Assembly: GCA_938045615.1 (NCBI GenBank)
Contig: CALIBC010000007.1
Coordinates: 12,036-76,035, forward strand
Reading direction: 5' to 3'
DNA: 64,000 bases
DNA from: an uncultured Clostridia bacterium
Lineage (GTDB): Bacteria; Bacillota; Clostridia; Peptostreptococcales; Anaerovoracaceae
A program made the position numbers and the translations under genes. Shown here one piece after another: positions 25,369 to 33,068 of this stretch (the stretch's first letter is position 1; each line of letters starts with the position of its first letter). Under the pieces are notes generated by a model. It made no database searches, was not told the origin of the DNA, and worked only from the letters and a program-made list of their open reading frames with translations.

Positions 25369-25775
25369 CTATATATGCGTTCTCCTTCTTCCTCTCCGTA
25401 CTCAAGCAAAATCAGTTTTGTGTCATAGGGCAAAATCTCCGCGATCTTATCCGCCCACTCTATTATGCAGACTCCTCCTGCGTCAAAATATTCTTCTGCG
25501 CCGACAGTAAAAAGTTCTTCACCGCTTTTGAGCCTGTAAACATCAAAGTGAAACATGGGAATCCGTCCGGAATTGTATTCCTTGACTATGGTAAAAGTGG
25601 GGCTTGTGACAGTCTCCGTTACACCTAATCCCGCAGCTATCGCCTTGGTAAGGGTCGTCTTTCCTGTACCGAGATCTCCCACAAGTGCCAAAACATCCCC
25701 ACGTTTCAGCTTATCTGCCAGCTTCTTGCCGAATTTCCTTGTTTCTTTTTCTGAACTGATCCTGATTTCTCTCAT
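25356..25775 (-). CDS. tsaE: tRNA threonylcarbamoyladenosine biosynthesis ATPase TsaE
   Basis: TsaE is the small ATPase that resets the TsaB-TsaD complex. It has a Walker A GDLGTGKTT near 37-45, followed by TSPTFTIVKEY and the EWADKI motif, with a total of 139 residues. It is the first of the four linked t6A genes and follows the ECF S-component gene after 45 bp. Confidence 0.96.
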   Translation of the reverse strand: MREIRISSEKETRKFGKKLADKLKRGDVLALVGDLGTGKTTLTKAIAAGLGVTETVTSPTFTIVKEYNSGRIPMFHFDVYRLKSGEELFTVGAEEYFDAGGVCIIEWADKIAEILPYDTKLILLEYGEEEGERIYRCTF

Positions 25776-25820
25776 ACGGTATTATCTTCCGCAGCATTCT
25801 CCGCCGCACTCATCCTTGAA

Positions 25821-26396
25821 TTAATCACGATTTTTTTCGAACTCTTTTTTCTTCTTGCTTCCATGAATTATGTTTGAGATCTTTTTGTAAATCAGAAACG
25901 TAACGACTGAATTTATCCCGGCTTTGCTCAGGTTGAACGGCAAGATTGCGGGAAGAACGAGTTTTGCCACCGCTTCCCTTGTCATTCCATAAAATATCGG
26001 ATCCAGAACGTAGTTTGCCACACACATCACCGCCGCCATTGCGATCGTTCCGCATATGAGCCCGATCACCGCTGTCTTTCTGCTCTTATTTCTGTGGTAT
26101 ATGATCCCGGAAACCACGGCAAATGTTCCGGTCGCCAGAACATGCATGGTAAATCCCATCCACGTGTCATGTCCCAGCACAAAAGCCTGAACAAACGATG
26201 CCAGTGCCGTAACTATGATACCCGGCAACGGGCCGAACGCAAACGTCGCGATCAGAACCGGCACATCCGCAAGCTCGTACTTGAATGCCGGGAAAAGTGG
26301 AAACGGAAGATAAATGAACACCAGCATACATGAAATCGCTGTCAGCATCGCAAGAGTGGTCATTTCGGTTCTTTTTCTTCTTTTGTTTTCTCTCAT
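25821..26396 (-). CDS. ECF transporter S component (RibU-like)
   Basis: The 191-residue membrane protein has about six hydrophobic helices. The segment FPLFPAFKYELADVPVLIATFAFGPLPG and the following GFTMHVLATGTFAVVSG resemble RibU, the riboflavin-binding S subunit of energy-coupling factor transporters. Riboflavin is therefore the likely, not proven, substrate. The energising module (EcfA, EcfA', EcfT) is not in the window. The ATG at 26396 with GGAAGAA upstream was chosen; a start at 26429 would add 11 basic residues. No FMN riboswitch is seen in the about 90 bp upstream. The C-terminus is Lys-rich. Confidence 0.87.
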   Translation of the reverse strand: MRENKRRKRTEMTTLAMLTAISCMLVFIYLPFPLFPAFKYELADVPVLIATFAFGPLPGIIVTALASFVQAFVLGHDTWMGFTMHVLATGTFAVVSGIIYHRNKSRKTAVIGLICGTIAMAAVMCVANYVLDPIFYGMTREAVAKLVLPAILPFNLSKAGINSVVTFLIYKKISNIIHGSKKKKEFEKNRD

Positions 26397-26471
26397 ATTT
26401 CTTCCATATCGTTTGCGGCACCTTCTCATCTGTTTTATCCGGCGCCGCCTCTTCTCTCACACCATTTATAT

Positions 26472-26477
26472 ATTATA
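26472..26477 (-). promoter_or_regulatory. Possible -10 box for the ECF/tsaE unit
   Basis: TATAAT lies on the minus strand in a very AT-rich 60-bp stretch about 76 bp before the S-component start. No good -35 box is found, so confidence is low. Confidence 0.35.
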
Positions 26478-26522
26478 GATACTGCATCCATGCCATATAT
26501 ACCGTATATATAATGTCAAAAT

Positions 26523-27956
26523 CTACAGCTTAAAATCTTCCTGCGACAATCGGTACAACGCCTTGGCATAAATATCCGTCATCTTGTTGAATCGATCTAT
26601 TGCGATTTTTTCGTTTTTCTGATGCATTATATCCGGATCCCCGGGGAACAATCCGCCGAAGGCCACTATATTAGGGCATGCTCTCGCATACGTGCCGCCT
26701 GCGCTTACAATCGGCAAACTCTCGGTGTCGGCCGTTTCCTCTCTATACACATCCATCAGCGTTTTGATAAGATTGCTGTCGGTATCGAAATACAGGGGTT
26801 TCATGTCCACGTGTTTTACAACTCCCACCGAATATTTGTCCAGTACGGGCTGCATTGCCTCATATACATCCTCAGCGCAAAAACTTACCGGGTAGCGGAC
26901 ATTTATATTGACTGCGATCGAATCCTTGTCGTAACTTATCAGCCCGTTGTTAAAGGAAAGTCCACCCGATTTTTCATCTTTGAACCCGATACCGATCTCA
27001 TCCCCGTACGGGTTGAAGCCCACATGCGCATTATAGAAATCTATAAATTCGTTTATGTCCTCATTTGCAAAGTTGAGTTCCCCCAAAAACTTCATCAGAA
27101 CCGAGATCGCATTCAGTCCTTTTTCCGGTCTTGCTCCGTGGCACGCCACACCGTCTGCGATTATTTCAAGCGACTTTCCGACACCCTTCGTTTTAAGTTT
27201 GTATCCGGTTTTTCCCTTGAAACTTTCAAGTTTTTCCCGTATCTGCACATAAGCGTCTTTGGCATCGCTTCCGACCACGGCACGTGCCTGTGAGGCAACC
27301 ATGTTGACCGCTTCTCCTCCGGCAAGCTTGCCGAGACGCAAACCTTTGCTTTTTCCTTTTGAGAGCTTCTTTGCAAGCTCAAACACCAATATTCCTTTTT
27401 CTCCGTTTATAACGGGAAAATCCGCATCGGGCGTTATACCGAAATCAGGAGGTTCCACCTTTGAAAAATAATATTCTATGCCTTCCCAGTCGGTTTCCTC
27501 ATCCAGCCCAAGTATCAGGCGTATCTTCCTGTGCGGCTCATACCCGGCATCTTTCAGGGCTTTCATCGCATACAAAGATGCGATCACAGGTCCTTTGTCA
27601 TCGGTGGTTCCCCTACCTATTATGTATCCATCTTTTTCTTCGGCGCCGTAAGGGTCGCTGTCCCAGCCCTCGCCTGCCGGCACAACATCAAGATGCCCTA
27701 TGACTCCGACGGTTTCTTCCCCTTCTCCAAAGTCTATGTGACCTCCGTAATCATCGATATTTTCCACGGCAAAGCCCATTTCTCTGCCCTTTTTAAGCAT
27801 GTATTCAAAAGCTTTCCGCACGCCCTCTCCGAACGGATATGTCCGTGAGTTCTCCCCCTGCACGGCGGGCGCCTTGTCACTTCTTATCCTTACGAGTTCC
27901 TTAAGTGTTTCAATGGCGGCCTGACGATTGGCTTGTATATATTTTTGTAGATCCAT
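26523..27956 (-). CDS. Sapep-family Mn2+-dependent dipeptidase (PepV-like, M20)
   Basis: This cytosolic M20 metallopeptidase of 477 residues is related to lactobacillal PepV and staphylococcal Sapep. The metal ligands are visible as GHLDVVPAGEGW (His87-type and Asp) and GLDEETDWEG. The segment RGTTDDKGPVIASLYAMK and the C-terminal SAGGTYARACPNIVAFGG with MHQKNE complete the site. It cleaves dipeptides and beta-Ala or D-amino-acid containing peptides. The ATG at 27956 has no ribosome site of its own; it overlaps the TGA of a 7-codon ORF that does have AGGAGG. Translation coupling is therefore likely. Confidence 0.93.
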   Translation of the reverse strand: MDLQKYIQANRQAAIETLKELVRIRSDKAPAVQGENSRTYPFGEGVRKAFEYMLKKGREMGFAVENIDDYGGHIDFGEGEETVGVIGHLDVVPAGEGWDSDPYGAEEKDGYIIGRGTTDDKGPVIASLYAMKALKDAGYEPHRKIRLILGLDEETDWEGIEYYFSKVEPPDFGITPDADFPVINGEKGILVFELAKKLSKGKSKGLRLGKLAGGEAVNMVASQARAVVGSDAKDAYVQIREKLESFKGKTGYKLKTKGVGKSLEIIADGVACHGARPEKGLNAISVLMKFLGELNFANEDINEFIDFYNAHVGFNPYGDEIGIGFKDEKSGGLSFNNGLISYDKDSIAVNINVRYPVSFCAEDVYEAMQPVLDKYSVGVVKHVDMKPLYFDTDSNLIKTLMDVYREETADTESLPIVSAGGTYARACPNIVAFGGLFPGDPDIMHQKNEKIAIDRFNKMTDIYAKALYRLSQEDFKL

Positions 27957-27979
27957 CAATACCCCGATTCTTCACACAT
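27956..27979 (-). CDS. Seven-codon leader ORF overlapping the dipeptidase start
   Basis: ATG at 27977-27979 is preceded 5 bp upstream by a perfect AGGAGG and encodes MCEESGY, then TGA. The TGA shares its A with the dipeptidase ATG (TGATG). The true first ribosome site of the transcript thus serves this mini-ORF. Function as a coupling or attenuation device is inference. Confidence 0.5.
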   Translation of the reverse strand: MCEESGY

Positions 27980-28067
27980 TGAGTCCTCCTCTCGGATCCG
28001 AATAAGCGGCTTTGCTTTTCGCAATCCGCTCCTTTATTCCGAGGATCAAGATTCGGTCTCCGTCAGA
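27980..28067 (-). other. Long imperfect inverted repeat in the dipeptidase leader
   Basis: CTCGGAATAA on one arm and TTATTCGG plus CCGAG on the other, with inner GCGG/CCGC pairs, form a long imperfect hairpin that ends directly at the AGGAGG of the leader ORF. There is no T run after it on the minus strand, so it is more a leader structure than a terminator for the Nfu gene. Confidence 0.5.
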
Positions 28068-28292
28068 TCAATCCACGGCCACGACACCTCTAACTTCAGG
28101 CACCGCATCCGAAAGAATTTGCTCAACTATACCTTTCAGGGTCATCCTCGCTCCCGGGCATCCGGCGCAGTGACCCGTAAGTCTCACTTTTACAATATTG
28201 CCCGGTGTTATTTCCACAAGTTCGATACTTCCGCCATCCTGCGCGAGCACTTTTCTGATCTCCTCAAGCGCCGCATTTACTTTCAATTCCAT
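28068..28292 (-). CDS. NifU C-terminal domain protein (Nfu-type iron-sulfur scaffold)
   Basis: The 74-residue protein is a stand-alone Nfu domain with the cluster-binding CxxC in HCAGCPGA (about residues 42-49). Nfu proteins accept or carry 4Fe-4S clusters to apoproteins. Size and sequence match the single-domain form common in Clostridia. A promoter is found at 28335-28365. No other iron-sulfur assembly genes are in the window. Confidence 0.93.
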   Translation of the reverse strand: MELKVNAALEEIRKVLAQDGGSIELVEITPGNIVKVRLTGHCAGCPGARMTLKGIVEQILSDAVPEVRGVVAVD

Positions 28293-28334
28293 TAGAAATC
28301 CTCCAAATTCTATGCTTAAATCGCTATGACAGCC

Positions 28335-28365
28335 ATTATATCACATTTTGCTCCGATACGGTCAA
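28335..28365 (-). promoter_or_regulatory. Promoter of the Nfu gene
   Basis: TTGACC (28360-28365) and an extended -10 TGATATAAT (TATAAT at 28335-28340) are on the minus strand with 19-bp spacing. The extended -10 compensates for the long spacing. Confidence 0.65.
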
Positions 28366-28383
28366 ACGTTTTTAACATGGGGG

Positions 28384-28460
28384 ATGTTCTTTTGGGGACT
28401 TTGAGAATGCGTTGTGAATACTTTGGAGATGCGTTGTGAATACTTTGGAGATGCGTTGGG
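28384..28460. repeat. Tandem 22-bp repeats upstream of the queuosine-precursor transporter gene
   Basis: Two identical units, ATGCGTTGTGAATACTTTGG plus AG, occupy 28407-28428 and 28429-28450. A degenerate unit precedes them (28384-28405) and a partial one follows (28451-28460). They end about 57 bp before the start codon, close to an extended -10 (TGTTAAAAT). Confidence 0.85.
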
Positions 28461-28516
28461 GATGCTTTTATGTTAAAATCTACTCACTCATAAAACAAGC
28501 TTGGGAGGATAATTTA

Positions 28517-29224
28517 ATGACAAATGAAATCATACTTGCCGTCACTCTGACAGTCGAATACTCAGCGCTGATTTTGTTCCATCGTCTGTTTGGAAAAAGC
28601 GGGCTGTACATTTGGACTTCCATCGCCACGATAGCCGCCAATATAGAGGTGCTGATACTCGTTCGGGCATTCGGAATGGAGATGACACTCGGCAATATTT
28701 TATTTGCCTCGACTTTTCTTGTGACGGATATAGTCAGTGAGCTGTACGGCAAGCAAGATTCAAAAAAAGCCGTTAAAATCGGGATTGCGACATCCGTTGC
28801 CTTTGTGGCCATCTCATCATCGTGGCTTTTGTATCTGCCGGCGGCAGGAGACTTCGTTTCGCCGTCCATCAAAACCATCTTTTCAAATACGCCGCGATTG
28901 ATGCTTGCGTCCCTTACGGTATATGCAGTCGTACAGTTCATAGATGTCTGGCTGTATCATGCGTGGTGGGCGCTTACCGAAAAGGCGGTCGGCGACAAAA
29001 AGCGATTCCTCTGGTTAAGAAACAACGGCTCCACTCTCCTATCCCAATTCCTGAACAGCGTACTGTTTAATTTTCTGGCGTTTTGGAAAGTCTACGACAA
29101 CCATACGATCATGAACATCATAATATCTTCCTATGTGATATTCATAGTGACAAGCATCGCAGACACTCCTTTTGTATATATCTGTAGATATTTTCATGAG
29201 AAAAAAAGCCTTTCACAAAATTGA
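28517..29224 (+). CDS. Queuosine precursor transporter (YhhQ/DUF165 family)
   Basis: The 235-residue inner-membrane protein has about six helices. The typical family segments are FGKSGLYIWTSIATIAANIEV, TFLVTDIVSELYGK with the conserved Asp-Glu-Tyr-Gly-Lys positions, and WLRNNGSTLLSQFLNSVLF. YhhQ imports queuosine precursors such as preQ0/preQ1 or queuine. The start ATG at 28517 has GGGAGGA 7-8 bp upstream; an upstream in-frame ATG would add 27 residues without family similarity. No preQ1 riboswitch was recognised in the leader, which instead carries the 22-bp repeats. Confidence 0.92.
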   Translation: MTNEIILAVTLTVEYSALILFHRLFGKSGLYIWTSIATIAANIEVLILVRAFGMEMTLGNILFASTFLVTDIVSELYGKQDSKKAVKIGIATSVAFVAISSSWLLYLPAAGDFVSPSIKTIFSNTPRLMLASLTVYAVVQFIDVWLYHAWWALTEKAVGDKKRFLWLRNNGSTLLSQFLNSVLFNFLAFWKVYDNHTIMNIIISSYVIFIVTSIADTPFVYICRYFHEKKSLSQN

Positions 29225-29240
29225 TGCTCAGCCACGAAAA

Positions 29241-29335
29241 ATCCGCTCTTCCGTGCGGCTTCCATGAATAAAATTCACTCCTCCGTGCGGCTTCCATGAA
29301 TAAAAATTCGCTCTTCAATACGCTCATGAATAAAA
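29241..29335. repeat. Three imperfect 30-32-bp tandem repeats
   Basis: Copies of a unit of the form CGCTCTTCCGTGCGGC followed by TTCCATGAATAAAA start near 29243, 29275 and 29307. The first two are nearly identical; the third is eroded. They lie between the queuosine transporter and pnp, and a 61-codon minus-strand frame runs through them but has no supporting features. Confidence 0.8.
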
Positions 29336-29394
29336 AAGGCGGTCACACGGTGGATCCCCCCTCGGATTCTCCATATGACCGTCCACAGATCCTA
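29329..29394 (-). terminator. Terminator of pnp
   Basis: On the minus strand, GGACGGTCATATGG pairs imperfectly with CCACCGTGTGACCGCC, with inner AATCC/GGATC pairs, followed by TTTTTTATT. It lies 15-80 bp after the pnp stop and ends in the third 32-bp repeat. Confidence 0.8.
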
Positions 29395-29408
29395 TATCGT
29401 ATTGCTAC

Positions 29409-31514
29409 TTACAGATCCGCTCTCACAAGGTTGATGCGATCCTGATTGTCTATCTCACTTACCTTGACCTTGACCTTGTCGCCGATATTCATGACATCCT
29501 CGACTTTTTCCACACGCCCTCTTGCCATCTTGGAAATATGCAAAAGTCCTTCTTTTCCCGGAAGTATCTCTATGAAAGCTCCAAATCCCATGATCCTCAT
29601 CACGGTACCCTCGTAAGTTTCGCCGACCTCGACATCCTTTGTGAGGAGTTCTATCTGTCTGCGGGCTTCCATTGCGCCTTCCATATCCTCGGAATATATG
29701 GTCACCAGGCCCGGATCGTCTTCGGAAATATCGATCTTGACATTATTCTCTTCCACTATCTTGTTTATCGTCTTGCCTCCCGGACCGATCACTATCCTGA
29801 CCTTATCCGGATCCACCCTCATGGCAATGCAGCGAGGCGCCCACTTGGACAGTTCCTTGCGCGGTTCAGGGATTTCCTCGAGCATAAGCTTCATGATGTG
29901 CATCCTGCCTTCACGCGCCTGGTTGAGTGCCTGCTCCATGATTTCTCTGGAAAGACCGTGAACCTTGATATCCATCTGTATTGCGGTAACGCCCTCTTTC
30001 GTTCCCGTAACCTTGAAGTCCATGTCTCCCATGAAGTCTTCCATCCCCTGAATATCGCTCAGAATCGCCATCTTGCTCGATCCGTTTTCCTCAACTCGTT
30101 CAATAAGTCCCATAGCTATCCCCGCAACGGGCTTTTTGATCGGAACACCGGCATCCATAAGCGCAAGGCATGAGCCGCAGGTCGAAGCCATGGACGTCGA
30201 GCCGTTGGAAGAAAGTATGTCGGACACCACGCGTATCGCATAAGGGAACTCCTCCTCACTCGGAATGACCGGAAGGAGAGCTCTCTCCGCCAGCGCACCG
30301 TGACCGATCTCGCGACGACCCGGACTTCTCGGCGGCTTCGGTTCCCCGGTTGAATATCCCGGGAAATTGTAATGATGCATATATCTCTTTTCCGTCTGTT
30401 CAGTGAGTCCGTCTATGCGCTGCGCTTCCGAAAGCGGCGCAAGTGTTGCCGCCGAAAGCGCCTGTGTCTGCCCTCTCTTGAAAAGTCCCGTCCCGTGTAC
30501 TCTGGGAAGCACCCCGGTTTCACACCAGATAGGGCGAATTTCGTCGAGTTTTCTGTCATCTATGCGAACGCCTTCATCGAGAATCATACTTCTCATACAT
30601 TCCTTCGTGATCGTGAATATCAACCCGGAAATATCCTTTTCCGATTCCGGAAATTCCTGAGCAAAACGTTCTTTTGTTTCTTTTTCAACGGCGTCTATCT
30701 TGTCAAGCCTTTCAAGCTTCTCAACTGTTCTTATTGCGCTGTCTATTTTTTCTGTCGCAAATTCTCTGACGGCAGTCTCAAGATCTTCCGGCGCTTTGAC
30801 AAGCTCTACCTCCATCTTCGCCTTGCCGACCTCTTCCACGATCTCATTTATAAAGCGAACGATTTTCTTTATCTCTTCATGCGCATAGAAGATTGCATCC
30901 AGCATAACATCTTCCGGCACTTCATCGGCACCGGCCTCGACCATCATTATCGCTTCTTCCGTGCCGGCAACCGTCAGATTGATATCCGACTCCTCTCTCT
31001 GCGCAAGGTTCGGATTGATGACAAACTCACCGTTGACTCTTCCTATGCGAACCGAACCGGTAGGCCCGTCCCAAGGTATATCCGATATCGCAATCGCAAC
31101 TGATGAGCCGATAAGCGCCATTATATCCGTTTCGCAGTCGGGATCCACCGACATAACCGTCGCAACCACGCTGACATCATTGTAAAATCCTTTTGGAAAC
31201 AGTGGTCTGAGCGGTCTGTCCATAAGGCGGCAACTCAATATGGCCTTTTCGCTCGGCCTGCCCTCTCTTCTTATAAATCCGCCGGGAATTCTGCCGACGG
31301 AGTACATTCTCTCCTCGTAATCACACGTGAGCGGGAAAAAATCTATCCCCTCTTTAGGTTCTTTTGATGCGCAAACCGTTACGTTTACGACAGAATCCCC
31401 GTATCTCACCATCACCTGCCCGTTTGCCTGTTCGCAGACCTTGCCTATTTCCAGTTGCAGCAGCCTTCCTCCGACTGCCATCTTAAATGTTCTGTAATCA
31501 GTAAATCTTCCCAT
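29409..31514 (-). CDS. pnp: Polyribonucleotide nucleotidyltransferase (PNPase)
   Basis: PNPase degrades RNA 3' to 5' by phosphorolysis as a trimer. The 701 residues contain two RNase PH domains (GGFIRREGRPSEKAILSCRL; RVVSDILSSNGSTSMAS), a KH domain with IGPGGKTINKIVEE near 555-570 and a C-terminal S1 domain (VEVGETYEGTVMRIMGFGAF). Length is normal. The only usable start is the ATG at 31514; its strong GGAGGG site lies about 15 bp upstream, in the loop of a 9-bp hairpin (31518-31544). It follows rpsO, as in most bacteria, but behind a rpsO terminator. Confidence 0.97.
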   Translation of the reverse strand: MGRFTDYRTFKMAVGGRLLQLEIGKVCEQANGQVMVRYGDSVVNVTVCASKEPKEGIDFFPLTCDYEERMYSVGRIPGGFIRREGRPSEKAILSCRLMDRPLRPLFPKGFYNDVSVVATVMSVDPDCETDIMALIGSSVAIAISDIPWDGPTGSVRIGRVNGEFVINPNLAQREESDINLTVAGTEEAIMMVEAGADEVPEDVMLDAIFYAHEEIKKIVRFINEIVEEVGKAKMEVELVKAPEDLETAVREFATEKIDSAIRTVEKLERLDKIDAVEKETKERFAQEFPESEKDISGLIFTITKECMRSMILDEGVRIDDRKLDEIRPIWCETGVLPRVHGTGLFKRGQTQALSAATLAPLSEAQRIDGLTEQTEKRYMHHYNFPGYSTGEPKPPRSPGRREIGHGALAERALLPVIPSEEEFPYAIRVVSDILSSNGSTSMASTCGSCLALMDAGVPIKKPVAGIAMGLIERVEENGSSKMAILSDIQGMEDFMGDMDFKVTGTKEGVTAIQMDIKVHGLSREIMEQALNQAREGRMHIMKLMLEEIPEPRKELSKWAPRCIAMRVDPDKVRIVIGPGGKTINKIVEENNVKIDISEDDPGLVTIYSEDMEGAMEARRQIELLTKDVEVGETYEGTVMRIMGFGAFIEILPGKEGLLHISKMARGRVEKVEDVMNIGDKVKVKVSEIDNQDRINLVRADL

Positions 31515-31517
31515 TTC

Positions 31518-31544
31518 TAATAAACAACTCCCTCCTGTTTATTA
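31518..31544 (-). promoter_or_regulatory. Hairpin presenting the pnp ribosome-binding site in its loop
   Basis: TAATAAACA and TGTTTATTA form a perfect 9-bp stem, and the 9-nt loop is GGAGGGAGT, the whole ribosome site. The stem ends 3-4 nt before the ATG. It could bring the distant site close to the start or expose it to RNase III or PNPase control, as known for E. coli pnp, though the structure is different. Confidence 0.7.
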
Positions 31545-31629
31545 ATTCACTATTGCTGTTTCGTGCCGGGCAACTTTCCTGAAACCCCGGCGTTCTGTTC
31601 TTTTGAATCGATCCTTACATTTTTCATTA

Positions 31630-31657
31630 CAAAAACAGGCGGGGAAACAACCCCGCC
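31630..31657 (-). terminator. Terminator of rpsO
   Basis: GGCGGGG-TTGTTT-CCCCGCC on the minus strand is followed by TGTTTTTGT, 11 bp after the rpsO stop. Some read-through into pnp is likely, as no strong pnp promoter was seen in the next 100 bp. Confidence 0.88.
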
Positions 31658-31667
31658 AAATCCAATA

Positions 31668-31934
31668 CTATTTCCTCAATCCTAAACGAGCTATAAGGTT
31701 TCTGTACCTTTCTATATCGACTTTCTTGATGTAGTTGAGCAGGTTTCTTCTCTTACCTACCATCTTCAGAAGTCCTCTCCTTGAATGATGGTCGTGTATG
31801 TGCTCTTTCAGATGCTCATTAAGCTCATCGATTCTAGCCGTAAGAATGGCAATCTGCACTTCCGGGGAGCCTGTGTCACCCGTTTTCTGCGCATATTCGG
31901 TTATGATTTCTTGTTTTTTCTCTTTCGTAATCAT
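31668..31934 (-). CDS. rpsO: 30S ribosomal protein S15
   Basis: The 88-residue protein is the standard S15, which binds 16S rRNA helices 20-22 early in assembly. It shows the typical GDTGSPEVQIA, LNEHLKEHIHDHHSRRGL and LLNYIKKVDIERYRNLI segments. The ATG at 31934 has AAAGGAGA 9 bp upstream; a TTG two codons earlier is closer to that site but is not conserved. The gene has its own promoter and a 100-nt structured leader, and S15 is known to regulate its own mRNA in many bacteria. Confidence 0.98.
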   Translation of the reverse strand: MITKEKKQEIITEYAQKTGDTGSPEVQIAILTARIDELNEHLKEHIHDHHSRRGLLKMVGKRRNLLNYIKKVDIERYRNLIARLGLRK

Positions 31935-31939
31935 TTTCA

Positions 31940-32050
31940 ATTTCTCCTTTTTTATAATTCACCTCCACCCAGTCACCGCCGGAGACAGCATGCAACCAAG
32001 TAAAGGCAGGTTTCGGTTTGCGGGAGATCCCATGTGAATTTCCCGTGCGA
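31940..32050 (-). promoter_or_regulatory. Structured 5' leader of rpsO (possible S15 autoregulation site)
   Basis: The roughly 110-nt untranslated leader contains GGGA-AATTCACATGGGAT-CTCCC and GTGACTGGGTGGAGGTGA elements that can fold. No named S15 motif was confirmed by eye; only its place and pairing potential support this call. Confidence 0.4.
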
Positions 32051-32055
32051 CAATG

Positions 32056-32084
32056 ATTATAACACTTATGCTCCTGCCATGCAA
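32056..32084 (-). promoter_or_regulatory. Promoter of rpsO
   Basis: TTGCAT (32079-32084) and TATAAT (32056-32061) are separated by 17 bp on the minus strand, just after the ribF stop. Confidence 0.88.
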
Positions 32085-32096
32085 GAAATTCCGATT

Positions 32097-33029
32097 TCAC
32101 TGCTTGAGTTTCCGGTGATATTCCTCGGCTTCCCGGCAGTCTCTGACTATCTGTTCGGAAAGTTCCCCGACGCTGTCGAATTTAACTTCATCACGCATTT
32201 TCTTCAGGAATTCAACTATTATCTTCTTGCCGTAAAGCTCTTTGTCAAAGTTGAAAATATGTGTTTCCACATTTTTTCCGTATTCTCCTATAGTCGGCTT
32301 GTGCCCCACGTTTGTGACCGCAGGGTATCTTTTTCCGTTATAGTCCACATATGTCACATAGACTCCGTTGGGCGGAGTCACCATAGTCGTATCTATTACG
32401 ATATTTGATGTGGGGAACCCGAGTTTTCTTCCGAGACGGTTTCCGACGACCACCTCGCCGCCTATCTCATAGTTTCTACCCATATATTTCTTGCAAAGTT
32501 CCACCCTGCCGGAAGCTATAAGCGTCCGTATAAGCGATGAGCTTACAGGCTCGCCGTGGATCTTAAAAGGCGCCATCTCAAAGACCGAGAATCCGGCATC
32601 TTCACCCACTCTACGCAAAACATCGGGGTCGCCGGACGCCTTGACCCCAAACTTGTAATTAAAGCCGCAGAACGCACCTTTCATGTTGAATCTGCGTATG
32701 AGAATCTCTTGGATGAATTCCTCGGGACGCATATTCATTATCTCATTTGTGAACGGAATGTTTACCATATAGTCCACGCCGAGGCTTTCCATGATCTCGG
32801 CCTTCTCGTTCCGGTACAAAATGTTTTTTATCTTTGTCGCATTCGGCAACAGAGTCTTCGGATGATTCGAGAAGGTGAACACCAGTGTTTTCAGACCGTT
32901 TGCCCTGCCGTACGATACCATCCGGCTTATAAGTTTGCGGTGTCCCAGGTGAACGCCGTCGAAATTGCCAAGCGCCACGGCAGTTTCACCGAGGTCTTTA
33001 ATATCTTCCAGTTTTTCAAAAGTTATCAA
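32097..33029 (-). CDS. ribF: Bifunctional riboflavin kinase/FAD synthetase
   Basis: RibF phosphorylates riboflavin to FMN and adenylates it to FAD. The N-terminal nucleotidyltransferase domain has GNFDGVHLGHRKLI near 22-35 and the family's SSLIRTLI segment; the C-terminal flavokinase domain (from about 180) has GRKLGFPTSNI, NGVYVTYV and GYKPTIG-like sequence (GHKPTIG). The 310 residues are typical. Last gene of the rimP-to-ribF block; it starts 39 bp after the truB stop. Confidence 0.96.
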   Translation of the reverse strand: MITFEKLEDIKDLGETAVALGNFDGVHLGHRKLISRMVSYGRANGLKTLVFTFSNHPKTLLPNATKIKNILYRNEKAEIMESLGVDYMVNIPFTNEIMNMRPEEFIQEILIRRFNMKGAFCGFNYKFGVKASGDPDVLRRVGEDAGFSVFEMAPFKIHGEPVSSSLIRTLIASGRVELCKKYMGRNYEIGGEVVVGNRLGRKLGFPTSNIVIDTTMVTPPNGVYVTYVDYNGKRYPAVTNVGHKPTIGEYGKNVETHIFNFDKELYGKKIIVEFLKKMRDEVKFDSVGELSEQIVRDCREAEEYHRKLKQ

Positions 33030-33068
33030 TCCGATCGCCTCCGATTCAAATCTTTCACTAGGAAAAAA

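Noticed and set aside
28384..28460. CRISPR-like array
   Set aside because: Units are directly adjacent with no spacers, so it is a simple tandem repeat.
29142..29327. 61-codon minus-strand frame through the 32-bp repeats
   Set aside because: It consists mostly of repeated sequence and overlaps the end of the queuosine transporter gene.
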